NCBI GenBank assembly: GCA_028280415.1
Contig: JANQLV010000023.1
Span: 310,001 to 374,000, forward strand
Direction of reading: 5' to 3'
DNA from: Saprospiraceae bacterium
Lineage (GTDB): Bacteria; Bacteroidota; Bacteroidia; Chitinophagales; Saprospiraceae
Length of the DNA: 64,000 nt
Shown one piece after another: positions 9,845 through 17,297 of the stretch. The notes under the pieces were generated by a model, which saw nothing but the letters and a program-made list of their open reading frames with translations, was not told the origin of the DNA and made no database searches. A program made the position numbers and the translations under genes. Positions within the stretch are counted from its first letter, which is position 1, and each line of letters starts with the position of its first letter.

Positions 9845-9885
9845 GACCCTTTAGCTCTTTTCGAGTTAGAGGGTCTTGTTGTTTT
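9845..9885 (+). terminator. Intrinsic terminator after tRNA-Cys
   Basis: GACCCTTTAGCTC (9845-9857) pairs with GAGTTAGAGGGTC (9863-9875), including two G-T wobbles, around a 5-base loop. A T-rich tail (TTGTTGTTTT) follows. It lies 12 bases after the tRNA CCA end. The remaining bases up to 10052 show no gene. Confidence 0.85.
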
Positions 9886-10052
9886 AGGTCTTTCCTGTAT
9901 CGAAAGGGGCGATCAAGTTTTTATGGGAAAGAGGAAGTTCTTCATGAAAAGGCAAAAGAGTTTTCATTTTTGGCTTATTCAAAATAGATCGCCTTTGTAA
10001 AAATATTTTGAGAGAAATATGACGGTCTGTGGTTACTTTCTCAATTATCCAC

Positions 10053-10538
10053 TTAATAACTTCGGTCAATCATTTTCTTTTGACCATTCCAATAAATCAA
10101 TACTGAATCTTTTGAAACAAAAGAAACTTCAATCAATCCTTTTTTTTGATTGATCGGATAGCTTTGTACACGATTGTCGATTTTTAGGATAACCTTTTTT
10201 TGATTTTTACTGAAGAGATATCCAAGATATTCAATCTTCGGAATTTCTACTTTTGATTTATCGGACAAATTACTTTTAATACGTGGCATTATAGATGCTT
10301 CTCTATTTTTTGATGGCTCATCTATTTCAGAAAGGAAAGGATCAGGATAGTTAGCTTTTAACGAAAAGGTGAACTGGTCTTTGAGAACTCTGTCTTTGAT
10401 TAACTCCGGCGATTTTATTGTTTTAAAGTTTGATGGTGCCGCTTCCTTTTTTATGGTAAAAATTTGCCGGGCAACTCCGGCCCAAATAACTACTACCAGA
10501 GCTAATAATATGAACCGGGTATTTTTATTTTTTTTCAT
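10053..10538 (-). CDS. GspC/PilP-like inner-membrane assembly protein (by position)
   Basis: This 161-residue protein has a short basic N-terminus, one membrane segment (about residues 8-25, FILLALVVVIWAGVARQIF) and a periplasmic domain. The last 60 residues (IEYLGYLFSKNQKKVILKIDNRVQ...) resemble the small beta domain of GspC/PilP proteins, which link the inner-membrane platform to the secretin. I see no diagnostic motif, so the call rests on topology and on being the last gene of a row of secretin, PilM/N-like and PilO-like genes. It overlaps the PilO-like gene by 14 bases, which indicates translational coupling. It is the terminal gene of the minus-strand secretion operon. Confidence 0.6.
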   Translation of the reverse strand: MKKNKNTRFILLALVVVIWAGVARQIFTIKKEAAPSNFKTIKSPELIKDRVLKDQFTFSLKANYPDPFLSEIDEPSKNREASIMPRIKSNLSDKSKVEIPKIEYLGYLFSKNQKKVILKIDNRVQSYPINQKKGLIEVSFVSKDSVLIYWNGQKKMIDRSY

Positions 10539-11064
10539 CGCTGGTTCTTGTTTGAACGTATTGAAGATATAACGAAGCTTTCAGTTTCCTTTTCTTCTTT
10601 CTTTTTTCTTTTATAATCTGAAAGTGGCAAGAAGCCAAATGTCCACTTTGCTCTTCTTGTTCCAAATAATAACAAAGCTTTAGTATATTGATGAAACTTC
10701 CCTGCACGTCAACTTTATTGGTGATGGTATAAAACTCTTTCTGTTCTTCTCGATTTTCCGGATAAAAATGCATCAGACTTAAATCATTATTGTAGCAAAA
10801 AATATTGATCAACTCAAACACTTTCTTTCGATTATAGATCTGTTGAGGTATTTCTTGTGTAATTTTTTTGATCTCTGTTTGATATTTCTTGATTAATAGG
10901 GGGGCATTTTCTGCCGATTCTACCGCTTTTCTATTTTGTTGGTAAGAATGATAAACATTAATGGTATTTTTTAAACTTAATTGATAGATGAGAATTAAAA
11001 AAAAGCAAGCCAGGAGGAGCAGTAATCTAAACCGATCTCTTGGATTAATAGATAAAATACTCAT
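10525..11064 (-). CDS. PilO/GspM-like inner-membrane platform protein
   Basis: The 179-residue product has one N-terminal membrane segment (about residues 13-30, LLLLLACFFLILIYQLSL), a coiled-coil stretch (about 40-80) and a ferredoxin-like periplasmic domain (LMHFYPENREEQKEFYTITNKVDVQGSF...). This is the PilO/GspM pattern. In type IV pilus and type II secretion systems this protein pairs with PilN/GspL in the inner membrane. Its start overlaps the stop of the PilM/N-like gene by 4 bases (ATGA), and its own end overlaps the next gene. The family is assigned from topology and neighbours rather than a signature motif. Confidence 0.65.
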   Translation of the reverse strand: MSILSINPRDRFRLLLLLACFFLILIYQLSLKNTINVYHSYQQNRKAVESAENAPLLIKKYQTEIKKITQEIPQQIYNRKKVFELINIFCYNNDLSLMHFYPENREEQKEFYTITNKVDVQGSFINILKLCYYLEQEEQSGHLASCHFQIIKEKRKKKRKLKASLYLQYVQTRTSDEKK

Positions 11065-12287
11065 CGGCTTATATTTTTAATATTAATCTCTAATTCAAAA
11101 TCTCCTGTACCATTCTCTAATTCTTTATAAGGAAGTAAGGTGACCTTTTCTACCCATGTTAAATTTTCTAAGGCGCTGATCCAATTATTTAACAAAGTGC
11201 TTATTGCACAGCTTCCTTTTATTTTAATCGTATTTTTTTCGAATATTGGGCTTGTATTCTTTCGTTTTTTAGAAGATAAGATCTCTGGAAAAATGTTCAT
11301 TTTTTCTAATTGAATACCTCGGGGTATCGTTGCGGCAACCTCATCTGCATAAAAAGATTTTCTGGAAGCCGATAAACTATTTTGTTGTTTTATAAATAAT
11401 CGCTTTTCTTCCCGGATATTCTGGAGCAGTTTTAATTCTGTCAACTGTTTTTGATATAGCTCCAGTTGCTTGCCATATGCCGCATTCTTTTTTGAGAAAT
11501 TAAAAAACAACAAAGTACTAAGTAGTAGAAGTGATGAACATCCAAAAAGTACAGCAATACCTGTTAGCCGAGAAAGCCGGGTATAGTGAAAATTATTTTT
11601 GGCAGATGTTAATAAATCCGTATTGTAAACGGTGTTTTTTATGTTCAGCAAATTTGCAACAGTGGCAGCAAGAACGGGAATGAATTCTGCTGCTATCTGG
11701 TCTCCAGAGATCGATATATTCGTCACGTTATCCTCATCTTGTGCTTGAATCTCTGCTATTTGTCCATCTCTAAAAAATACTTTATGGTCACAAAGATCAA
11801 TATGATCTGGGGTCCCACTAATAAAAGGGTAGAGGTGCTGAATGGCTAATGGTCCGAAGACTATATTATTTGGAAAGTAACCCTCTCTTTCTAGTTTTTC
11901 ACAAATCTTTTTCATCGTCTGGATCCGTAGAATACTGATCCAGGTGCCATCTGTAGTGGGCGATAATTGGAAACAAAAATCTTCCGCTGAAGCCCCGGGG
12001 AGTGATAAATTTAATGCCTCTTCCGGGTTTACATTTTCTATATTTATTCTTTTATAAAAAGGGCCTTTTCCACTGATGACAATAGTTAATGGAGTGTGCG
12101 GTTTTAATAATCTTTTAAGTTTTCTGAAATGCAGAATGCCGGATTTTTGCTTAAGGGTTTTAATCTTGTTCTGTTCTTTATTTAACAATACAAAATTATA
12201 ATAAGCCACCTCTTCCTGATTACTCAGGATGCACTCTAAGCCAGCAAAAGTTTTATTAAAAAAGCGAAATTTTTTTCGATTTATCAT
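11061..12287 (-). CDS. GspL-like (PilM-PilN fusion) assembly-platform protein
   Basis: This 408-residue protein appears to join a cytoplasmic PilM-like actin-fold region (about 1-235) to a PilN-like part with one membrane helix (about 242-263, TGIAVLFGCSSLLLLSTLLFF). A coiled coil and a periplasmic ferredoxin-like domain follow (about 300-405, where IKGSCAISTLLNNWISALENL is typical of PilN). That order is the GspL arrangement. GspL recruits the GspE ATPase to the membrane and pairs with GspM. It lies 34 bp after the secretin gene and overlaps the PilO-like gene by 4 bases. ATP-binding residues of the actin fold are not evident, as is also true of GspL. Confidence 0.7.
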   Translation of the reverse strand: MINRKKFRFFNKTFAGLECILSNQEEVAYYNFVLLNKEQNKIKTLKQKSGILHFRKLKRLLKPHTPLTIVISGKGPFYKRINIENVNPEEALNLSLPGASAEDFCFQLSPTTDGTWISILRIQTMKKICEKLEREGYFPNNIVFGPLAIQHLYPFISGTPDHIDLCDHKVFFRDGQIAEIQAQDEDNVTNISISGDQIAAEFIPVLAATVANLLNIKNTVYNTDLLTSAKNNFHYTRLSRLTGIAVLFGCSSLLLLSTLLFFNFSKKNAAYGKQLELYQKQLTELKLLQNIREEKRLFIKQQNSLSASRKSFYADEVAATIPRGIQLEKMNIFPEILSSKKRKNTSPIFEKNTIKIKGSCAISTLLNNWISALENLTWVEKVTLLPYKELENGTGDFELEINIKNISR

Positions 12288-12321
12288 TTGGTATTGCTTT
12301 TATTTTACTTGATAAGGAATT

Positions 12322-14313
12322 TTAATACAAAACAATGGGTCTGACAAAGACCATCAATTTGCTCTTTGATTTGTTCTTTTTCTTTTTTCCAAACATCCAT
12401 CCGATCAAGGGAATCCTGGAAAAGAAAGGAACACCTCTTTTTGTTTTCGATTGATTTTCCTGCTCCAAGCCACCCAAGGCAATCATCTCTCCATCCTGTA
12501 CCCTAATCTTGGACTCAAATCGCCGGGAGACCTGAGGAGGCGGAGCATTGGGGTTCGGTTGTTCTAAAAACTCGGATTGTTCAAAATAGATATCGAGGGT
12601 CACTTCTCCATCTTCGGCGACCATTGGGCGGATTTTAATATCCAGATTTGCTTCTACTTCCCGGAAATTATTAGACTGTACCTGGATGGGTTGAGTGATT
12701 CCCTGAAAAGCAAATTCCTGTTCAAGATAATACCGTTTTTGACCGATACTCAGGCTGGCATCATGGCTATTTAGTGTAGATAGTTTTGGGGTGGATTTTA
12801 CTTCGACAAAACCTTGTTCTTCTACCGCTTTAAGGCTAAGAAAAAAATTAGGAGATACCGTTCCGAGATTGATTATATTTCTTCCGGCAAGTAAAGAAAG
12901 GACATCGTTTATAGATTCAGTACTGAATGAAAAATCTATCCCGCCCTGTTCCGCAGTAGAAGAAATAATGGTACCCCCTGGTTCTTTTCCTCCATCAACG
13001 ATGCCAGCCTCGACGCCAAACTCCTGTAGCTTATTGGTCTGTACGTCTACAATCATAAGGTCAATCATTACAACCGGGACAGCCTGATCGATGGTCTGTA
13101 TCAATGTGTCAATTTCCAAAATATTTTGTTTTGCCCCACTCATGATCAGGCTATTCAATTCCATCAAAGTATCAACCTCTACTCCACGCAATAACTCTTT
13201 TGGAATAAAATCCAAAACCCCTCCGACCGACCGGTGCTTTAGGCGAAGCATACGCGTTTCTCTGAGCCCCTCAGCCTGTCGTTTTCCAATAATAAATAAT
13301 CCATTTTCATTGGAAAACGCATAGTTTGAATTTTTACAAACCTGATGCAGGACTTCTTCAAAAGAGGCGGTCTTTAATTGAATACTGATCCGGTCTTCTT
13401 GATTTTCTTCTTCATTGCTGGTTGTTCTGGGGCGATTTCTCTGAGTAGAACGCTCTTCTCCTGTATTAGCGGGAAGCAAGGGATTTCTAGCAGGAAGAAT
13501 GAAGTAGTCTTTTTTCAGTTTAGAACCTACCTGTTCAATAACTTCAAGGATCGAAGCGTCAAGTGCAATAACATTGACCGTACTGTCTCCTGATTTTCTA
13601 ATATTCAGCTGTCTGTTTTTTCTTCCTGAAGGATTATCGGAAGTTTGAGTGATTTGTTTTTCTTCGATTTTCTTTGCTTTAAGAAAATAAAAGTTTTCAT
13701 TTATTTCCAGCTCTATATTATTATTAACGGCCAGTTGTTGAACTGCTTTTTCCAGGCCGGCCTGATTGATAAAACCGTAAGCCTCAAGGTTTCGAATGGC
13801 AGGGTCTATGGCTATGTTTTTCTGTGTTAGCTCCGACACTTTTTGAATAACTTTTTCTAAAGTATCCCCGTTCAGATTCATGGTCAACAATTGACCGTCA
13901 TAGCTGATTTGCGGTGGAAGAATAATTTTTTCTTTGGGCAAAGGCTGAAAGGGCCTCAATTGTAAAATGCTACCCAGCATTTTTACTTCCAACTGGTTCA
14001 CTTCACAGACATAAAGCAAAATATCTTTTACACTGACATCCGAAAAGGTATTGGATACCTGAACGTTGACACTGTTCGCAACGGATAAATTAGTTTTACT
14101 GCTTTCTGCCAAGAAACTGATTAATTCTCTGATAGAGCCATTCATAGAAAGGCTGACTTTTTCTTCCAGATTTACTTTGTTTTCGATTGCAAAACTATCC
14201 AGTAAATTTTCAACCGCTTGAATTCGGTTGATTTCCGGTTGCGCCAAAACAAAATTTGAATACAGCATCAAGAAAAACAAAAATATCAAGCCTTTATTTT
14301 TTATCTGTCCCAT
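12322..14313 (-). CDS. gspD: Secretin (GspD/PilQ family)
   Basis: This 663-residue protein forms the outer-membrane channel of a type II secretion / type IV pilus system. A signal peptide (about 1-24, ending in VLAQ) leads into repeated N-domains (about 50-215 and 245-360, including KDILLYVCEVNQLEV and FEEVLHQVCKNSNYAF). The secretin barrel follows, with the family signature near the end: GGLEQ followed by GVPFFSRIPLIGWMFGKK. The C-terminus (KLMVFVRPIVLY) is also typical. It is not obvious which lipoprotein would pilot it. The gene sits 22 bp downstream of the GspE gene on the same strand. Confidence 0.93.
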   Translation of the reverse strand: MGQIKNKGLIFLFFLMLYSNFVLAQPEINRIQAVENLLDSFAIENKVNLEEKVSLSMNGSIRELISFLAESSKTNLSVANSVNVQVSNTFSDVSVKDILLYVCEVNQLEVKMLGSILQLRPFQPLPKEKIILPPQISYDGQLLTMNLNGDTLEKVIQKVSELTQKNIAIDPAIRNLEAYGFINQAGLEKAVQQLAVNNNIELEINENFYFLKAKKIEEKQITQTSDNPSGRKNRQLNIRKSGDSTVNVIALDASILEVIEQVGSKLKKDYFILPARNPLLPANTGEERSTQRNRPRTTSNEEENQEDRISIQLKTASFEEVLHQVCKNSNYAFSNENGLFIIGKRQAEGLRETRMLRLKHRSVGGVLDFIPKELLRGVEVDTLMELNSLIMSGAKQNILEIDTLIQTIDQAVPVVMIDLMIVDVQTNKLQEFGVEAGIVDGGKEPGGTIISSTAEQGGIDFSFSTESINDVLSLLAGRNIINLGTVSPNFFLSLKAVEEQGFVEVKSTPKLSTLNSHDASLSIGQKRYYLEQEFAFQGITQPIQVQSNNFREVEANLDIKIRPMVAEDGEVTLDIYFEQSEFLEQPNPNAPPPQVSRRFESKIRVQDGEMIALGGLEQENQSKTKRGVPFFSRIPLIGWMFGKKKKNKSKSKLMVFVRPIVLY

Positions 14314-14335
14314 TTCATCTTCTTTTTAAATACGA

Positions 14336-15757
14336 TTATCGTCTTGCTGAAAGAATAGGGTAGATTTCCTCCAAAGAAGTGAGTCCTTTTGCATACAGCT
14401 GATAAGCATTATCTGACATTGTCTTTATCTTTTTTTCTTTTAGAATATTCTGGATATTAAGTTCCTCTTTCTTGATGAATTCAGCGATAGTACTGTCGAT
14501 TGGTATCAATTCGTACACTGCTTTTCGACCTTTGTAACCTGTAAAATGGCAGGCTTCACAACCTGCAGAAATAAAATGGTTCTTTAGATTTGACCGTGCT
14601 TTAAATCCTGAAGGGAAATGATTATGGTCTACGGCTTTTTCCAATTTGCAATGCGAACAAAGCAGTCGAACGAGTCGTTGCGACACTGCGGCATTTAGTG
14701 TATCTGCGATCAAATAACCGGGAATTCCCATATCGATCAATCGTGCGATAATTCCCCAGGCAGAATTTGTATGGAGCGTACTCAAAACTAAATGCCCGGT
14801 CAAAGAAGCCCGGATGGCCATGGCTGCTGTAGCCTGATCACGAATCTCCCCGACCATGATGATATCCGGGTCTTGTCGTAGAAACGTTCGCAGCGTACTG
14901 GCGAAATTCAAGCCAATAGATTCCTTGAGTTGAACTTGATTAATTCCTTCCAGGGTGTATTCAACCGGATCTTCAATCGTTAGAATATTATTAGTCGTTT
15001 GATTTAATTCCTGAAGTGTTGCATAAAGAGTCGTTGTTTTTCCGGAGCCGGTAGGGCCACTGATCAGGATCATGCCATTGGGCCGTTTCACTTCCTGGAG
15101 ATAGCTTGTTAAAACTTCTGGTTGAAAACCCAGTTGTTCAATATTGATGTCCGTATTCTTGCCAGCGAGTAATCTTAAAACGACTTTTTCGCCATGCAGT
15201 GTTGGTAAAGTAGAAATCCGAATGTCAATCTTTTCGCTTTTATGTTCATAAAAAATCCGTCCATCCTGCGGCAAGCGTTTTTCTGCAATATCCAATTGCG
15301 ATTTTATTTTTAATTTATTGACCAGTCCGGGATAGTTCTCTTTTTCTAATTGATATCGCTCTATCATGACACCATCAATTCGGAATCGTACTCTACTTTT
15401 TTCTTCAAATATTTCAATGTGAATATCACTGCATCCGAGGCTTCGGGCTTCTTCCAATAAAAAATCCAGAAAGGCATCCTGATTTTGTTGAACGGCTTGT
15501 TTGATTGCTCCCGAAGCCGCTGTACGTCGGTAGTATTTAGCCAGTTCTTTTTGCAAACGTATGGGCTCTATTCCTTTAAGAAAAACTTCTTTTCCAAAGA
15601 GCAATTCCAATTCATCCTGCAGTGCCTTTTTTATTTGTTCTTTTGGGGTGTAAAAAGCAAGACGCTTTTCAGAAACTTCAAAAGGAATAATTTTATAGTG
15701 CCAGGCCTGATGCGTACTGATTACCTGTAAGGTTGCGGTATCTATTGTCGATAACAT
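14336..15757 (-). CDS. gspE: GspE/PilB-family secretion ATPase
   Basis: This is a 473-residue hexameric ATPase that powers pseudopilus extension at the cytoplasmic face of the inner membrane. It has Walker A GPTGSGKTTT (near residue 239), the Asp box EDPVEYTLEG, the Walker B region RQDPDIIMVGEIRD and the His box TGHLVLSTLHT. A zinc-binding tetracysteine comes from CSHC (near 367) and CEAC (near 399), which is characteristic of GspE/PilB and absent from PilT retraction ATPases. No PilT-like gene is present in the window. It leads the run gspE-gspD-gspL-PilO-like-PilP-like. A 254 bp gap separates it from the prepilin peptidase gene upstream. Confidence 0.94.
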   Translation of the reverse strand: MLSTIDTATLQVISTHQAWHYKIIPFEVSEKRLAFYTPKEQIKKALQDELELLFGKEVFLKGIEPIRLQKELAKYYRRTAASGAIKQAVQQNQDAFLDFLLEEARSLGCSDIHIEIFEEKSRVRFRIDGVMIERYQLEKENYPGLVNKLKIKSQLDIAEKRLPQDGRIFYEHKSEKIDIRISTLPTLHGEKVVLRLLAGKNTDINIEQLGFQPEVLTSYLQEVKRPNGMILISGPTGSGKTTTLYATLQELNQTTNNILTIEDPVEYTLEGINQVQLKESIGLNFASTLRTFLRQDPDIIMVGEIRDQATAAMAIRASLTGHLVLSTLHTNSAWGIIARLIDMGIPGYLIADTLNAAVSQRLVRLLCSHCKLEKAVDHNHFPSGFKARSNLKNHFISAGCEACHFTGYKGRKAVYELIPIDSTIAEFIKKEELNIQNILKEKKIKTMSDNAYQLYAKGLTSLEEIYPILSARR

Positions 15758-15816
15758 AGCTTTATTTTTACTTAAACAAATAACCCAAAATATTTCTTTA
15801 CGGCTACTTTGTGAAA

Positions 15817-15858
15817 CATGGCTCCTGCCACCACTCGCGCAGCAAACAGGAGTCCATG
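15817..15858. repeat. Inverted repeat upstream of gspE
   Basis: CATGGCTCCTG (15817-15827) pairs with CAGGAGTCCATG (15847-15858) with one bulged base and a 19-base loop. There is no T tract, so it is not a standard terminator. It lies between the prepilin peptidase and gspE genes and could set relative expression or bind a regulator. The rest of 15758-16011 shows no gene. Confidence 0.5.
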
Positions 15859-16011
15859 ATGCAATACTGAATAAAGTTTAGAAATAAAACCTCGGCTCTT
15901 CGACAATCTATAATTCAATCATCCCAAAACAATAAGATAAACGCTAGAACACATTCAAGATGATTTTGTAGTATATTTTATCAGTATTGCGAATAAATAA
16001 TTTATCTCAAC

Positions 16012-16518
16012 TCAAAAAAGCAAATTCTCGTATAGGTCGAATCCTATGGACCACTTTAATAAAACAAGTACAATTAAACAGAGGGCTTGCCCTCCTGCGA
16101 GCGGTATTGTTTCCTCGTTCTGTGTAAACGTTATTTTTAAAATCAAGTAAAAACATAAGATTAATACTAGACTAATCATGTAAAAAAAGAGGAACCACAC
16201 CGGTCCCAGAAAACAAGCCAGGGGTAAAAAGAATAAAATATCTCCCCAACCGATTTGTTCGCTTGTAATATTGACCCATTTCTTTGATTTGATCGAAAAA
16301 TAGATACTTACAATAATCAATTGTAAGCTGAGAAAAGCACAATTGAATAAGGCGTTTTTCAAAGTATCTACAAGCCCGATGCTTTGTATACCAAGTGTAA
16401 TAGCAAGGCCTAATAAGAGGACAAGTACCCATGCACTGATATAGCGATGTTTAAAATCCTGATAAACAATTAGGAGAAGAGGGGGGATTGTTGAGAGGTA
16501 TAGTATCATGGTTTGCAA
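16012..16518 (-). CDS. Prepilin peptidase, A24 family (short form)
   Basis: This membrane aspartic protease cuts the leader from prepilins and pseudopilins. It has 168 residues and about five to six hydrophobic segments. The two catalytic aspartates are placed as expected: YQDFKHRYIS near residue 21 (the D-x(2)-x-R-x-I-P/S type motif) and GWGDILFF near residue 93. The IPLAGGQAL stretch matches the conserved region before the last helix. It lacks the N-terminal cytoplasmic methylase domain of classical PilD/GspO, so it is the short archaeal/TadV-like form. It lies 26 bp downstream of the pseudopilin gene that it presumably processes. Confidence 0.85.
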   Translation of the reverse strand: MQTMILYLSTIPPLLLIVYQDFKHRYISAWVLVLLLGLAITLGIQSIGLVDTLKNALFNCAFLSLQLIIVSIYFSIKSKKWVNITSEQIGWGDILFFLPLACFLGPVWFLFFYMISLVLILCFYLILKITFTQNEETIPLAGGQALCLIVLVLLKWSIGFDLYENLLF

Positions 16519-16544
16519 GCTTTAATTTAGAGTCGGATTCTTGA

Positions 16545-16955
16545 TTAGTCTTTGACCAATTCCCTGAGAACCCCTTCATTGGTAATTTCCCATTCATTGA
16601 ACTGCCCGTCCTGATCGAAATCTACGACGGCTTTTGCTTTGGCAACGAAACCAAGAGGAGAGACCTCGGTAATTTCAATTATGTATTTTGCCTTGCCTCC
16701 TTCTTCGATGGTCTTCTCTTGTTCAAAACCCAACTCTAATAAATCATCCGTATACTTGACATGCATCTGGTGATAGCTCTTTTGGAGTTTTTGAACGGCG
16801 ATTAGTGCTTGTTGGGCTTCCAGACTGTGGGTTCTGGAAATCAAAGGCATCAGATTAGGTAATGCGATCAACATCAGAATACCGATGATGACCAATACGA
16901 CCAATAACTCCGTGAGTGTAAAGGCTTTGAGCCTTGTTTTGGAATACGTTTTCAT
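16545..16955 (-). CDS. gspG: Type II secretion major pseudopilin (GspG-like)
   Basis: This 136-residue protein has a class III leader and the hydrophobic assembly helix AFTLTELLVVLVIIGILML. Cleavage is expected between Ala12 and Phe13, with Glu at +5 present. Ala at -1 replaces the usual Gly. The helix continues into LPNLMPLISRTHSLEAQQALIAVQ, as in GspG/PilE proteins. Near the C-terminus VVDFDQDGQFNEWEI holds Asp-rich residues like the calcium site of GspG. It precedes the prepilin peptidase gene and lies downstream of RHS1 on the same strand, with its own -7-like element at 17094. Confidence 0.88.
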   Translation of the reverse strand: MKTYSKTRLKAFTLTELLVVLVIIGILMLIALPNLMPLISRTHSLEAQQALIAVQKLQKSYHQMHVKYTDDLLELGFEQEKTIEEGGKAKYIIEITEVSPLGFVAKAKAVVDFDQDGQFNEWEITNEGVLRELVKD

Positions 16956-17297
16956 AGTTATTCAGTTTTGCATTTAGTAATGATCCGGGCGTGGCCCAGG
17001 CCAACTTGATTTCTTTTTATGTCCTATATACTAATGTGTTCTTTTGAAAGAGGAAAAGGTAATGAGAGGAAGGCCGTTTTTTATAGAAAAAGACAAAAAT
17101 AAATTAGTTAAGCCTTAATGTACTCCTTAGCATCCAAGCTAAGCGTAGGCTCAGCCTACGACTGGCTTCGAATGGAATCCTTTTGGTGATATTAGGCTGC
17201 CCCACCATTGCTTTGCAAAATTACAAAAGCCATAACTCTAATGAGCTACGGCTTTTGTCTGGTATCGTGTAGGCACAGCCTACGCTAAGGGGGAAAA
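16956..17297. other. Intergenic region with nested inverted repeats (RHS1 to gspG)
   Basis: No gene is seen. The region holds several inverted repeats. ACAAAAGCC (17223-17231) pairs with GGCTTTTGT (17250-17258) just downstream of RHS1 and could terminate its transcript, though it lacks a strong T tract. AGCGTAGGCT (17142-17151) pairs with AGCCTACGCT (17277-17286), and each arm is itself part of a short palindrome (CGTAGGCT-C-AGCCTACG and GTAGGC-ACA-GCCTAC). The arrangement resembles a small MITE-like or cruciform-forming element. Confidence 0.55.
17094..17101 (-). promoter_or_regulatory. -7-like element upstream of gspG (TATTTTTG)
   Basis: On the minus strand this reads TATTTTTG, within TTATTTTTGTC, matching TAnnTTTG. 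It is about 140 bp upstream of the gspG ATG and outside the RHS1 gene. The secretion operon therefore probably has its own promoter rather than depending on read-through from RHS1. No clear -33 box was found. Confidence 0.4.

Noticed and set aside
9799-9987. 62-residue frame overlapping tRNA-Cys and its terminator
   Set aside because: It begins inside the tRNA and runs through the terminator hairpin.
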